From assembly GCF_044748305.1 (NCBI RefSeq), contig NZ_JBIVFT010000012.1, positions 24,698 through 88,697 on the forward strand: a stretch of 64,000 bases of DNA. The letters run 5' to 3'. The DNA comes from Arthrobacter_E sp044748305. Lineage in GTDB: Bacteria > Actinomycetota > Actinomycetes > Actinomycetales > Micrococcaceae. How positions within the stretch are numbered: position 1 is the first letter of the stretch; every line of letters begins with the position of its first letter. Below the pieces are notes generated by a model. It saw only the letters and a program-made list of their open reading frames with translations. It was not told where the DNA came from and did not search any database. A program made the position numbers and the translations under genes. Positions 17,589 to 25,886 of this stretch are shown here, in pieces.

Positions 17589-18268
17589 CCTTGTCCTCCG
17601 GGTACTGCCGCGGCGCGCTGCCGGCGCGCGGCGAATACCTCGTCGACCCGGCGCAGGATGGCCTCGGAGATGGTCTCCACGTCCTGACGGGCGTCGATCA
17701 CCAGGTATCGTTCCGGGGCTGCCTCAGCCGCGTCAAGGAAGGCCTGGCGGACCTGAGCGTGGAAAGTGTCGGGTTCGGATTCCAGACGGTCCTCCCCGCC
17801 GGGAGCGCGACGGGCGCGGCCCTCGACGGGATCCACGTCCAGGATGACCGTGAAGTCCGGCCACAATGAGGCCGTGGCCCAGGAGTTGAGCTGCCGGATC
17901 TCCTCGGTGCCCAGATCCCGGCCGATGCCCTGGTAGGCGACGGAGGAGTCGATGTAACGGTCGGTGATGACGGCCTCGCCCCGGGCCAGGGCTGGCCGGA
18001 TCAGCTGTTCGACGTGGGCCGCCCGGGCTGCCGCGTACATGAGGGCCTCGGTCCGGGCGTCGATTTCGCCGTGCCCGTGATCCAGTACGAGGGAACGCAG
18101 TTTCTCACCGATCTCGGTACCGCCGGGCTCACGTGTCTGGACGACTGTCAGCCCCCGCTTCCGGAGGGCTTCGGCCAGCAGGGCGCTCTGTGTCGACTTT
18201 CCGGCGCCGTCGCCGCCTTCGAAGGCGATGAACAGACCGGTACCCTCTGCGCTGATAGTCACCCTCAT
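17585..18268 (-). CDS. tmk: Thymidylate kinase
   Basis: A 227-residue kinase that phosphorylates dTMP to dTDP. It has the P-loop FEGGDGAGKST near residue 15, the DR motif in ITDRYIDSSVAYQG, and the lid-region arginines in RARRAPGGEDRLE. The ATG at 18268 (MRVTISAEG) fits the family N-terminus; the open frame extends back to 18496 but that part overlaps the divergent gene at 18390 and is not family-like. It is the first gene of tmk-holB-peptidase. The upstream 120 bases are shared with the divergent trans-sulfuration gene. Confidence 0.95.
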   Translation of the reverse strand: MRVTISAEGTGLFIAFEGGDGAGKSTQSALLAEALRKRGLTVVQTREPGGTEIGEKLRSLVLDHGHGEIDARTEALMYAAARAAHVEQLIRPALARGEAVITDRYIDSSVAYQGIGRDLGTEEIRQLNSWATASLWPDFTVILDVDPVEGRARRAPGGEDRLESEPDTFHAQVRQAFLDAAEAAPERYLVIDARQDVETISEAILRRVDEVFAARRQRAAAVPGGQG

Positions 18269-18376
18269 AAGCCTAATGGCCCAAGCTGAGTGTCGGCGGA
18301 GCGGTGCGTGACGGTGGATGACGGACCCGGGGCCCACATGCCGGGCCTGTCTTGCCGTGTCCCCGCCTCGCGGTCC

Positions 18377-18382
18377 TAGGGT
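18377..18382 (+). promoter_or_regulatory. -10 box for a probable leaderless transcript
   Basis: TAGGGT ends 7 bases before the ATG at 18390, which would put the transcription start on or next to the start codon. No Shine-Dalgarno sequence is visible. Confidence 0.45.
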
Positions 18383-18389
18383 GTGATCC

Positions 18390-19577
18390 ATGCACGATTC
18401 CCTGGACCTCAGCCCCGATTCCCTCGTGGTGGCCGGAGGCCGCCCTGAGCGTGGGCGAGATGCCTCCGTCAACCCTCCCGTGGTTCTGTCGTCCACTTTC
18501 CTCGGAACAGGCCCGCTCGGTCCGGGGGACCGGGGATACGGCCGCTATGCCAACCCGAGCTGGGAACCTTTCGAGGAGGTTCTGGGACAGCTCGAGCACG
18601 CCGGGGAACCCGCCCTGCTGTTCTCTTCCGGACTGGCGGCGGTCAGCGCGGCCCTTTCCCTGGTGCCGCTCGGTGGGACCGTCGTGATGCCGGGCCACTC
18701 CTACGCGGGCACTGTGCAGATGGCCAGTGAGCTCGCGGAGAAAGGCCTCTTCTCCCTTCAATTGGTGGACGTCACGGACACCCGGGAGGTACTGGCCGCG
18801 CTGCACCGTGAGTCCGGGCCCATCGACCTCCTGTGGCTGGAGAGCCCCACGAACCCGATGCTCGGCGTCGCTGAGCTGCCCGCGCTCCTGGACGCCGCCC
18901 GCTCGGCGGGCATTCTGACCGTGGTGGACAACACCTTCTGCACTCCGCTGGTGCAGCGGCCGCTGCTCCTCGGTGCCGATCTGGTGCTGCACTCGGTCAC
19001 GAAGTACCTTGCGGGCCACTCGGACGTGGTGCTCGGCGCCCTTGTGACGAGCGACGCCGAACTGCGGGCCCGTCTCCTGCACCACCGCGCACTGCACGGT
19101 GCTATCGCCGGTCCGTGGGAGGCGTGGCTGGCGCTGCGGGGCGTCCGTACGCTCGCCCTGAGGATCGAGCGCTCGCAGGCCAGCGCCCAGCTGCTGGCAG
19201 AACGCCTGGCCAGACATCCCGCCGTCGAACGTGTCCGGTTCCCCGGGTTGCCGTCGGACCCGGGGCACCGGCGAGCGAAGGAGCAACTGGACGGCTTCGG
19301 CTCGATCCTGTGTCTTCAACTTGCCGCGGCAGGGGGACGGAGCGGGGCGCAGAATGCAGATTCCCTCGTGGAGGCGTTGCGGCTCTGGGTGCCGGCCACG
19401 TCCTTGGGCGGGGTGGAGTCGCTCATCGAACGACGGCGGCGGCACCTCGCGGAACCGGAGAGCGTCCCGGAGAATCTGGTGCGGCTCAGCGTCGGAATCG
19501 AGAGCGTGGAGGATCTCTGGGAGGACCTCCGGCAGGCCCTCGATGCGCTCCCGGCGGCGGAGTCGTCCGCGGGTTAG
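18390..19577 (+). CDS. PLP-dependent trans-sulfuration enzyme (cystathionine synthase/lyase family)
   Basis: A 395-residue Cys/Met-metabolism enzyme with pyridoxal phosphate on Lys205 in SVTKYLAGHSD. The family landmarks are present: YGRYANPSWEPFEEVLGQLE, SSGLAAVSAALSL, VDNTFCTPLVQRP and, near the C-terminus, SLGGVESLI. Members act as cystathionine gamma-synthase, cystathionine lyase or methionine gamma-lyase, and the reaction cannot be fixed from sequence alone. No other methionine gene is near. The ATG at 18390 sits just behind a -10-like box. Length is normal. Confidence 0.88.
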   Translation: MHDSLDLSPDSLVVAGGRPERGRDASVNPPVVLSSTFLGTGPLGPGDRGYGRYANPSWEPFEEVLGQLEHAGEPALLFSSGLAAVSAALSLVPLGGTVVMPGHSYAGTVQMASELAEKGLFSLQLVDVTDTREVLAALHRESGPIDLLWLESPTNPMLGVAELPALLDAARSAGILTVVDNTFCTPLVQRPLLLGADLVLHSVTKYLAGHSDVVLGALVTSDAELRARLLHHRALHGAIAGPWEAWLALRGVRTLALRIERSQASAQLLAERLARHPAVERVRFPGLPSDPGHRRAKEQLDGFGSILCLQLAAAGGRSGAQNADSLVEALRLWVPATSLGGVESLIERRRRHLAEPESVPENLVRLSVGIESVEDLWEDLRQALDALPAAESSAG

Positions 19578-19580
19578 GCT
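19575..19580 (+). promoter_or_regulatory. -10 box before the DUF2516 gene
   Basis: TAGGCT ends 6 bases before the GTG at 19587, inside the stop region of the upstream gene. This fits a leaderless start, but the gene could also be read through from upstream. Confidence 0.35.
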
Positions 19581-19586
19581 AGGACG

Positions 19587-19910
19587 GTGAGCGGAAAGCT
19601 GCTGATCTACTTCGTCACCAACGCCGTCTACCTGATCATGGGCCTCGTGGCCTTCGGTCTGGAGGCGTGGGCCTTCATCGACGCCTTGAGCCGGAAGGGC
19701 GGCGACTACGACGCTGCGATGAAGCGCAGCAAAACCTTCTGGCTCGCGCTGACCGGTGGTGCCGCCCTGGTCGGGCTGCTCTCGCTCCTCAGCGGCGCCG
19801 GTGGTCTGGGCCTCTTCGGGCTCGCCGCCGTGATCGCAGCGTGTGTCTACCTGGCCGACGTCCGTCCGGCCATCAAAGACCTCCGGAGCGGCGGCTACAA
19901 CAGCTGGTGA
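19587..19910 (+). CDS. DUF2516 family membrane protein
   Basis: A 107-residue protein with three hydrophobic segments: residues about 5-27, 50-70 and 72-92. It matches the DUF2516 pattern, with GLEAWAFIDALSRKGGDYDA after the first helix and YLADVRPAIKDL near the end. The function is unknown. It starts with GTG, preceded by AGGA, nine bases after the upstream stop. Its 3' end overlaps the end of the convergent methyltransferase by 16 bases. Confidence 0.8.
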   Translation: MSGKLLIYFVTNAVYLIMGLVAFGLEAWAFIDALSRKGGDYDAAMKRSKTFWLALTGGAALVGLLSLLSGAGGLGLFGLAAVIAACVYLADVRPAIKDLRSGGYNSW

Positions 19911-20755
19911 TCGGAACGGCCCAGGCCATCCGGGGCGACAGCGTCCCAGGCGACGGAGAGTTCTCCCAGCCGGAAGCGTGAGACACCGTCCAGGACCGGC
20001 CAGCCGACGGCCCGGAGAGCCGTGCACATGGCGATCCAGCGTTGCCGTTTGCCGAAGCCGGCCAGTGGGGCGGCTGCCAGCCAGGCCTGTTCCGCGGCCG
20101 CCAGCAGGGAGTGCACCTTTTCGCCGGGGACGTTCCGGTGGATGAGCGCCTTCGGCAACCGTTCCGCCAGCTGCGCAGGACTCTCCAGCGCCGCGAGATT
20201 CACCGAGAGATGCAGGCTCAGCGGACCGCCGTCGTCGAGGGCCACCCAGGCCGCCGTCCTGCCCAGTTCATCGCAGGTGCCCTCCACCAGGAGGCCGCCG
20301 GGAGCGAGCCGGGCGGTGAGGGCGGACCAGATTCCGGCCACATCCGCCTCGTCGTACTGCCTCAGAACATTGAACGCCCGGATGAGCACCGGGGCATCGG
20401 GCACCGGGATCTCGAACCCGCCCAGCTGGAAATCCAGTCCGCTGCGCGCCTCCAGCAGGGCACGGGCCACCCGGCCCGGTTCGATCTCCAGGCCGGTGAG
20501 CCGCAGCCGGTGGTTCACCACGCGCAAGCGCTCGAAGAGCTCGATCGCGGTGCGAGGATTCGCGCCGTATCCCAGGTCCACGGCCAGAGGAGCCGCAAGA
20601 TGACGGAACCGCCAGGCCTGAGTTCCGGTGACCCAGCGGTCCACCCGGCGCATCCGATTCGGGTTGGTGGTCCCGCGCGTCACATTACCCAATGGCCGGG
20701 CACCGCGGGCCGCGGTTCGGCCGGGGATGCGCAGGCGCTCGGATTTCTGGACCAC
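19895..20755 (-). CDS. Class I SAM-dependent methyltransferase-like protein
   Basis: A 286-residue protein with a Rossmann-type methyltransferase core: AVDLGYGANPRTAIELFERL near residue 58 is motif I, GLEIEP holds the acidic residue that would bind the SAM ribose, and PGGLLVEGTCDELG is the strand-4 to strand-5 region. The substrate is unknown. The region before 20755 is short (73 bases) and shared with gpmA. No neighbouring gene suggests a pathway. Confidence 0.75.
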   Translation of the reverse strand: MVQKSERLRIPGRTAARGARPLGNVTRGTTNPNRMRRVDRWVTGTQAWRFRHLAAPLAVDLGYGANPRTAIELFERLRVVNHRLRLTGLEIEPGRVARALLEARSGLDFQLGGFEIPVPDAPVLIRAFNVLRQYDEADVAGIWSALTARLAPGGLLVEGTCDELGRTAAWVALDDGGPLSLHLSVNLAALESPAQLAERLPKALIHRNVPGEKVHSLLAAAEQAWLAAAPLAGFGKRQRWIAMCTALRAVGWPVLDGVSRFRLGELSVAWDAVAPDGLGRSDHQLL

Positions 20756-20816
20756 CGCACAAGTTTAAGGGCTGTAAGCGTTAAGACTCACAGGGCGGGG
20801 CCGGGGGCCGAATCGC

Positions 20817-20822
20817 TAGGAT
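20817..20822 (+). promoter_or_regulatory. -10 box for probable leaderless gpmA
   Basis: TAGGAT ends 6 bases before the ATG at 20829, and no Shine-Dalgarno sequence is present. Confidence 0.45.
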
Positions 20823-20828
20823 TGAGCC

Positions 20829-21575
20829 ATGACGTACACGTTGATCCTGCTGCGCCACGGCCACAGCGAATGGAATGCCAAGAACCTCTTCACCGGTTGG
20901 GTGGATGTGGACCTCAACGACCAGGGCCGTGCCGAGGCCGCGCGCGGCGGTGAGCTGCTGGTGGAGAACGACGTCCTGCCGGACATCCTCTACACCTCGC
21001 GCCTCAAGCGGGCCATCAACACCGCCAACATCGCTCTCGCCGCAGCGGACCGTGGCTGGATCGACGTCAAGCGCGATTGGCGTCTCAACGAACGCCACTA
21101 CGGTGCGCTGCAGGGCAAGGACAAGGCGCAGACCCTGGCCGAGTTCGGTGAAGAGCAGTTCATGGAATGGCGCCGCAGCTACGACACCCCGCCGCCCGCC
21201 CTGGCCGACGATTCCGAGTTCTCCCAGGTGGGCGACCCGCGATACGCCGACCTCGGCGACGAGGTGCCGCGCACCGAGTGCCTCAAGGACGTCCTGGAGC
21301 GCCTGCTGCCGTACTGGGAGTCGGATATCAAGGCAGATCTCACGGCCGGCAAGACCGTCCTGGTCACTGCACACGGCAACTCCCTGCGGGCCCTGGTGAA
21401 GCACCTGGACGGCATCTCCGATGAGGACATCGCCGGGCTGAACATCCCCACCGGCATCCCGCTCGTGTACGAACTGGATGAGGATTTCCAGCCCGTCACC
21501 CGTGGCGGCCGTTACCTTGACCCCGAAGCAGCCGCCGAGTCCATCAAGGCCGTGGCCAATCAGGGCAAGAAGTAA
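20829..21575 (+). CDS. gpmA: 2,3-bisphosphoglycerate-dependent phosphoglycerate mutase
   Basis: A 248-residue glycolytic enzyme interconverting 3- and 2-phosphoglycerate. The phosphorylated histidine is His10 in LLRHGHSEWN, the substrate-binding segments are FTGWVDVDLNDQG and ERHYGALQGKDK, and the second catalytic histidine is in VTAHGNSLRALVKHL. Length equals the family norm. It stands alone and ends at a long hairpin facing phoU. Confidence 0.97.
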   Translation: MTYTLILLRHGHSEWNAKNLFTGWVDVDLNDQGRAEAARGGELLVENDVLPDILYTSRLKRAINTANIALAAADRGWIDVKRDWRLNERHYGALQGKDKAQTLAEFGEEQFMEWRRSYDTPPPALADDSEFSQVGDPRYADLGDEVPRTECLKDVLERLLPYWESDIKADLTAGKTVLVTAHGNSLRALVKHLDGISDEDIAGLNIPTGIPLVYELDEDFQPVTRGGRYLDPEAAAESIKAVANQGKK

Positions 21576-21594
21576 GGCTCGAACCGCTCCCGAA

Positions 21595-21643
21595 GTTACA
21601 GATGATGCCGCTTCCCGTGCTGGGAAGCGGCATCATCTGTAAC
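21595..21643. terminator. Bidirectional hairpin between gpmA and phoU
   Basis: A 22-bp perfect stem (21595-21616 with 21622-21643) has a 5-base loop and lies between two convergent stops. It lacks a T-run on either side. Confidence 0.75.
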
Positions 21644-21671
21644 CTCGCGTGATTGAACGACGACGGCGGGG

Positions 21672-22334
21672 TCAGGCGCCGCCGATGTCCTCCGGCTGCC
21701 ACTCACCGTTGACGAGGTAGCTGACCTTGCGGGCCACGGAAACGCCGTGGTCGGCGAAGCGCTCGAAGTAGCGGCTGGCCAGGGCCACATCCACCGAGGT
21801 GGAGGCGCTCTCGGCCCATTCGCCCGAGGCCACCGTCTTGAAGACGCCGGCGTGCAGTTCGTCGACCTCGAGGTTGAGCTTGACGATTTCTCGGGCCACG
21901 TTCAGATCACGGGACTCCAGAAGTTCAGCGACCTTGCGGGCGATCTGAACGTCGAGTTCGGCGAACTTCCGGAAGGTGTCCGCGAGCGGGGCCGGGATCA
22001 CCTGGGACGGGTAGCGCAGGCGGGTCAGCTGGGCGATGTGACGGGCCAGATCGCCCATCCGCTCCAGTGAGGCGCTCATGCGCAGCGAGCTGACGATCAT
22101 CCGCAGATCGCTGGCGACCGGTCCCTGAAGTGCGAGGATGTCGATCGCCCGCTCGTCCAGAGCGTTCTGCAGGAAGTCGATCCTGGCGTCGGCCGCGATC
22201 ACATCCTGAGCGAGGTCCACATCGGCGCTTTCGAATGCGGTGGAGGCGTTCTCGATGGCCGAGGCCACCAACTTCGAGATCTCGACGAGTTCCTCGCCTA
22301 CCTGGGCGAGCTCGTCCTGGAAAACCTTGCGCAC
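21672..22334 (-). CDS. phoU: Phosphate signalling complex protein PhoU
   Basis: A 220-residue helical protein made of two three-helix repeats (about 10-100 and 115-210) with the acidic metal-binding pattern ERMGDLARHIAQL and its second copy YFERFADHGVSVARKV. It restrains the phosphate two-component system when phosphate is plentiful. The GTG at 22334 (VRKVFQDELAQ) matches the family start and has AAAGGA 9 bases upstream; the frame is open to 22394 but is not family-like there. It is divergent from senX3-regX3, with PHO-box-like repeats in between. Confidence 0.94.
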   Translation of the reverse strand: MRKVFQDELAQVGEELVEISKLVASAIENASTAFESADVDLAQDVIAADARIDFLQNALDERAIDILALQGPVASDLRMIVSSLRMSASLERMGDLARHIAQLTRLRYPSQVIPAPLADTFRKFAELDVQIARKVAELLESRDLNVAREIVKLNLEVDELHAGVFKTVASGEWAESASTSVDVALASRYFERFADHGVSVARKVSYLVNGEWQPEDIGGA

Positions 22335-22431
22335 TGACGGCGTCCTTTCTTGCGGCTGCGTGTCACGGAGAATACGCGCCCCTTCGCGGGGCACCCGGCA
22401 CGCTGATGGTCCAGCTACCTACGCTGGCAGT

Positions 22432-22475
22432 GAGCCATGAATACTTCACGTACTGAAAGTGAACGTTAGTTGAAC
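22432..22475 (-). promoter_or_regulatory. PHO-box-like direct repeats between phoU and senX3
   Basis: Read on the minus strand, four consecutive 11-base units begin GTTCA (22475), GTTCA (22464), GTACG (22453) and ATTCA (22442). The strict 11-bp period matches binding sites of PhoP/RegX3-type regulators. The likely regulator is encoded just downstream. Confidence 0.55.
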
Positions 22476-22523
22476 CGCCCGTCGCGGGCCAGCAATCTGA
22501 CTCAGAGCCCTGACGCCGGAACG

Positions 22524-22529
22524 TAAGCT
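22524..22529 (+). promoter_or_regulatory. -10 box before senX3
   Basis: TAAGCT ends 7 bases before the GTG at 22537, which suggests a leaderless transcript. Confidence 0.4.
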
Positions 22530-22536
22530 GGGGGAT

Positions 22537-23766
22537 GTGGATCCTCTGTTCGTCGGTGTCATCGCCGGCCTCGTCGGGCTGTGCCTGGGGGTCTTCGGCG
22601 TGCTCGCCTTCCGGGTCAGCGAGCAGCAGCGGGCCCTGGTGGACGACGAACTGGACGAGCCCCAGCTGCCGGAAGGCGCCGCCGAGGTGCTCAGCGTCCT
22701 CGGCCGGGCGTTCGTGATCGTGGACGACATCGACGGCGTCGTGCGGGCGAGTCCCGCCGCCTACGCCTACGGTCTGGTGCGTGGGCACACTGTGGTCCAT
22801 CACCAGCTGCTGAACATGACCGCCCGTGTGCGGCGCGACGGCGTCGTGCTGGAGGAGGAATTCGAACTCCCGCGCGGGCCACTGGGAGCAGGCTCGATCA
22901 TCGTCCAGGTGCGCGCGGCGGTGCTGGGCGACGAATACGTCCTGCTGCTGGCCGACGACCGCACGGAGATCACCAGGACCGAGGAGATCCGCAACGACTT
23001 CGTCGCGAACGTCTCCCACGAACTGAAGACCCCCGTCGGAGCGATTTCGCTGCTGGCCGAGGCGCTTGAGGATTCCTCCGATGACGAGGTCGCCGTGCGC
23101 CGCTTCGCGCAGCGCATGCACAAGGAGGCATCCCGGCTGGCGGTTCTGGTCCAGGACATCATCGAATTGTCCCGGCTGCAGGGCGCCAACATCGCCCAGC
23201 AGGGCACCACGGTCGACATCCAGCACGTCATCGCCGACGCCGTCGACCGTTCGAAGCTTCCCGCCGAGAGCAAGAACATCACCTTGGTCGTGGGAGGCAC
23301 CGGCACCGATGCCAGAGTCTTTGGAGACCCGGACCTGCTGACCACGGCCTTCCGTAATCTGATCGACAATGCGATCCGCTATTCGCCCGAGAACACGAGG
23401 GTGGGCATCGGCATCCGCTCCCGGGAGGGCCTCGTGGCGGTGTCGGTCACGGATCAGGGCGATGGGATCTCACCGGAGGATCAGGAACGCGTCTTCGAGC
23501 GTTTCTACCGGGTGGACGCCGCGCGGTCCCGTGCGACGGGTGGTACCGGGCTCGGCCTGAGCATCGTCAAGCACGTGGTGACCAACCACGGCGGTGAGGT
23601 CTCGGTGTGGTCCCAGCCCGGCCAGGGTTCCACGTTCACCGTCCGTCTGCCGGAGATGGAAGACCGCGAACCCGCTGAGGGTGCGGAGACGTCCGGGGGT
23701 GCGCCCGCTGTGGGCCGCTCCGTGGAGAGCAGTGCGATTGTTCATGAAGAAGGAGTTCAGGCGTGA
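22537..23766 (+). CDS. senX3: Sensor histidine kinase SenX3
   Basis: A 409-residue membrane kinase of the phosphate-responsive SenX3-RegX3 pair. It has one clear membrane segment (about residues 6-26), a PAS-like region (about 45-150), a dimerisation/phosphoacceptor helix with His161 in VSHELKTPVGAI, and an ATPase domain with NLIDNAIRYS (N box), DQGDGIS (G1) and GGTGLGLSI (G2). Mycobacterial SenX3 usually shows two N-terminal membrane segments; only one is obvious here. The GTG start sits just behind TAAGCT. The regX3 start overlaps the stop (GTGA). Confidence 0.92.
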   Translation: MDPLFVGVIAGLVGLCLGVFGVLAFRVSEQQRALVDDELDEPQLPEGAAEVLSVLGRAFVIVDDIDGVVRASPAAYAYGLVRGHTVVHHQLLNMTARVRRDGVVLEEEFELPRGPLGAGSIIVQVRAAVLGDEYVLLLADDRTEITRTEEIRNDFVANVSHELKTPVGAISLLAEALEDSSDDEVAVRRFAQRMHKEASRLAVLVQDIIELSRLQGANIAQQGTTVDIQHVIADAVDRSKLPAESKNITLVVGGTGTDARVFGDPDLLTTAFRNLIDNAIRYSPENTRVGIGIRSREGLVAVSVTDQGDGISPEDQERVFERFYRVDAARSRATGGTGLGLSIVKHVVTNHGGEVSVWSQPGQGSTFTVRLPEMEDREPAEGAETSGGAPAVGRSVESSAIVHEEGVQA

Positions 23767-24443
23767 GCCGCATTCTGATTGTTGAGGACGAAGAGTCCTT
23801 CAGCGACCCCCTGTCCTATTTGCTCGGCAAAGAGGGCTTTGAGGTGGAGGTCGTGGACAACGGCCTCGACGCCATCACGGAGTTCGACCGCAACGGTGCC
23901 GATCTGGTCCTGCTGGACCTTCAGCTGCCCGGGCAGTCGGGGACCGAGGTGTGCCGTCAGCTCCGGCAGCGATCGTCCGTGCCCGTGATCATGCTGACGG
24001 CCAAGGACTCGGAGATCGACAAGGTGGTGGGTCTGGAGCTCGGTGCCGACGACTACGTCACCAAGCCGTATTCGTCCCGCGAACTGGTGGCCCGCGTGCG
24101 CGCTGTGCTGAGGCGGCAGGGCGAACCGGAGGAGCTCATCACCACGACGGTTCACGCGGGCCCGGTCCGCATGGACATCGAGCGTCACGTGGTCAGCGTG
24201 AGCGGTGAACAGGTGTCCCTTCCTCTGAAGGAGTTCGAACTCCTGGAGATGCTGTTGCGCAACTCCGGCCGTGTTCTCACCCGGGGGCAGCTGATCGACC
24301 GGGTCTGGGGCTCCGACTACGTCGGGGACACGAAGACCCTGGACGTGCACGTCAAGCGTCTGCGCAGCAAGATCGAGCCGGACCCCTCGGCACCGCGCTA
24401 TCTCGTCACGGTGCGGGGTTTGGGCTACAAGTTCGAGCCGTAA
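23763..24443 (+). CDS. regX3: Response regulator RegX3
   Basis: A 226-residue OmpR/PhoB-type regulator. The receiver domain (1-115) holds the acidic pair in VEDEE, the phosphorylated Asp52 in LLDLQLPG and Lys102 in VTKPYSS. The winged-helix DNA-binding domain (about 130-226) includes LKEFELLEMLLRN and a recognition region ending VRGLGYKFEP. It starts with GTG overlapping the senX3 stop by four bases. It is the probable binder of the PHO-box-like repeats at 22432-22475. Confidence 0.95.
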   Translation: MSRILIVEDEESFSDPLSYLLGKEGFEVEVVDNGLDAITEFDRNGADLVLLDLQLPGQSGTEVCRQLRQRSSVPVIMLTAKDSEIDKVVGLELGADDYVTKPYSSRELVARVRAVLRRQGEPEELITTTVHAGPVRMDIERHVVSVSGEQVSLPLKEFELLEMLLRNSGRVLTRGQLIDRVWGSDYVGDTKTLDVHVKRLRSKIEPDPSAPRYLVTVRGLGYKFEP

Positions 24444-24482
24444 GCCGTCGTAGACCGCAGCCCTGACCTGGATTTCCAGTCC

Positions 24483-24532
24483 GGATATGTCGAAGGCGGC
24501 CTCCTGTCAGGGAGGCCGCCTTCGACATATCC
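24483..24532. terminator. Hairpin after regX3
   Basis: A 22-bp perfect stem (24483-24504 with 24511-24532) has a 6-base loop, between the convergent ends of regX3 and a small membrane-protein gene. No strong T-run. Confidence 0.75.
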
Positions 24533-24558
24533 GGGTTTCCGGGTGAAGCCGGTGGGCC

Positions 24559-24828
24559 TCAGGCCCGGCGTCGGCCGCTCCAGTAGACGGGGCCACCGAG
24601 GGCGACCGCCAGGAAGGCCACCGTGAGCAACAGTTCGGCGCTCAGCAGCAGGAAGACGGCGGTCACGCCGAGCTCCAGAGCCAGGCCGCCCAGAGCTCCC
24701 AGGCCGATCATGAGGATCGCCAATGCGGCCAGCGCGAGCAGGTACGTGCCGAAGAAACGCCCCGGGGTGTCCAGGCGTTCCAGGGCGCGACGGATGGATC
24801 GCGGCTGGACCATATTCAGGATCGTCAT
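24559..24828 (-). CDS. Small membrane protein of unknown function
   Basis: An 89-residue protein. After a basic N-terminus (MVQPRSIRRALERLDTPG) it has two or three closely packed hydrophobic segments (about residues 23-43 and 45-80) and ends SGRRRA. I do not recognise a family. The ATG at 24828 has GAGGA 7-11 bases upstream; the frame is open further back to 24996, but that stretch looks non-coding. No operon partner. Confidence 0.6.
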   Translation of the reverse strand: MTILNMVQPRSIRRALERLDTPGRFFGTYLLALAALAILMIGLGALGGLALELGVTAVFLLLSAELLLTVAFLAVALGGPVYWSGRRRA

Positions 24829-24963
24829 GGCAGTCCTCACAACTGAAAATCCGGCAGGGAAAGAAAAGGGGAGGGCGGCGAATGCCGCTCTCCCATTTTC
24901 CCTTATCCGAAGGGCCGGTGGTCTCTGTCCAGGCGTTCTGCCGCTGTGCAGTTGCTCACAGTG

Positions 24964-25021
24964 CAACGACGACGGCTGTGTCGGCAAGAGGAACATCTTG
25001 CCGGCACAGCCGCCGTCGTCA
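24964..25021 (-). terminator. Hairpin after the LpqE-like gene
   Basis: A long inverted repeat, about 22 bp with two G-U type mismatches, around a loop at 24989-24994. It lies 20 bases past the stop of the lipoprotein gene. Confidence 0.6.
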
Positions 25022-25043
25022 TTGCCTCCGAGGAGGAGGGAGG

Positions 25044-25619
25044 TCAGTGACCGCTTTCGCTCGGGGTTGGAGTGGCGGACTCGCTCGATTGCGGGGTGGC
25101 CTCGCCGGCGGACTTCGTCGCGGTCGGAGAGGGGGAGGGGAGGTACTGGCGGTACTCGGACAGGGTGCCGTCCAGGACCGGGACCTCGATGGAGGTGCTC
25201 TGGCCTTCGCCGCTGAACTTCAGCTGCACGAGAGCGCCTGCTGCGGCACCGGTGGTGCTGAGGATCGCGGGGTCGCTCGCGGCGTCGAGGGAGACCTCGT
25301 TGTTGGCCTTCACGCGGACCTCGGTCTGAGAACCTTCGGCACCGTTGACCGTCACCAGAACGTCCTGGCTGCTGCCGTTGAAGAAGGTGCCCAGGAGGCG
25401 GCCCGGGTGCTTCTCGCCGTCGCTGATGACCACGGCGTTGCGGATCTTGATGTCCGCGAACTGGGCGTTCACGCCATCCGACGCGGCGTACTGGTGCGTG
25501 GTCTGCTGCGGCGAGGTGGCGGAGCAGGCGGTGGTGGCGGCGAGGAGTCCGACGCCCAACGCTGCGGCGGCCAGGGCACGCTTGCCGGGCTTGACGGTCT
25601 TGAGGCCAGTGGAACGCAC
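25044..25619 (-). CDS. LpqE-like lipoprotein
   Basis: A 191-residue probable lipoprotein: a signal sequence with a positive start, a hydrophobic core and a lipobox-like ATTAC at about residue 28-32, followed by a beta-rich domain to about 155 and a Ser/Thr/Pro-rich tail. Its position directly divergent from carD matches lpqE of mycobacteria, and the domain pattern (NAVVISDG, GRLLGTFFN, VPVLDGTLSEYRQYLP) fits that family. The function is not established. The GTG at 25619 has AAGGAG about 9 bases upstream. Confidence 0.75.
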   Translation of the reverse strand: MRSTGLKTVKPGKRALAAAALGVGLLAATTACSATSPQQTTHQYAASDGVNAQFADIKIRNAVVISDGEKHPGRLLGTFFNGSSQDVLVTVNGAEGSQTEVRVKANNEVSLDAASDPAILSTTGAAAGALVQLKFSGEGQSTSIEVPVLDGTLSEYRQYLPSPSPTATKSAGEATPQSSESATPTPSESGH

Positions 25620-25854
25620 TTTACGTAACTCCTTGCACGAAGATGAGAGCTCTTTGCCGACAGTTTATCGGCAAAACATCAGGGTCCGGGCCCACGGGTC
25701 TCCGCAGCCTGTCTCAAGTTTGTCGCATAGGGTGCGCAATGCATCTTTCAGATCGCTCGTCAAGTCACATGACAGGGGGCCGTATGCCCCTGGATCCTTG
25801 TCATTTCAAGGGTTGAGCCCCCGAGCACCCGAGAGTAGCCCCGCTCACACGTGG

Positions 25855-25860
25855 TAAACT
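25855..25860 (+). promoter_or_regulatory. Possible -10 box of carD
   Basis: TAAACT lies 26 bases before the carD start. No convincing -35 box is seen. Confidence 0.35.
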
Positions 25861-25886
25861 GGAAGCCGGGAAAGGGGAAAATCCAC

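Noticed and set aside
18273..20027. A 584-codon minus-strand frame opposite the trans-sulfuration gene
   Set aside because: It lies opposite a complete PLP enzyme and also crosses the DUF2516 gene; its product has no recognisable domain.
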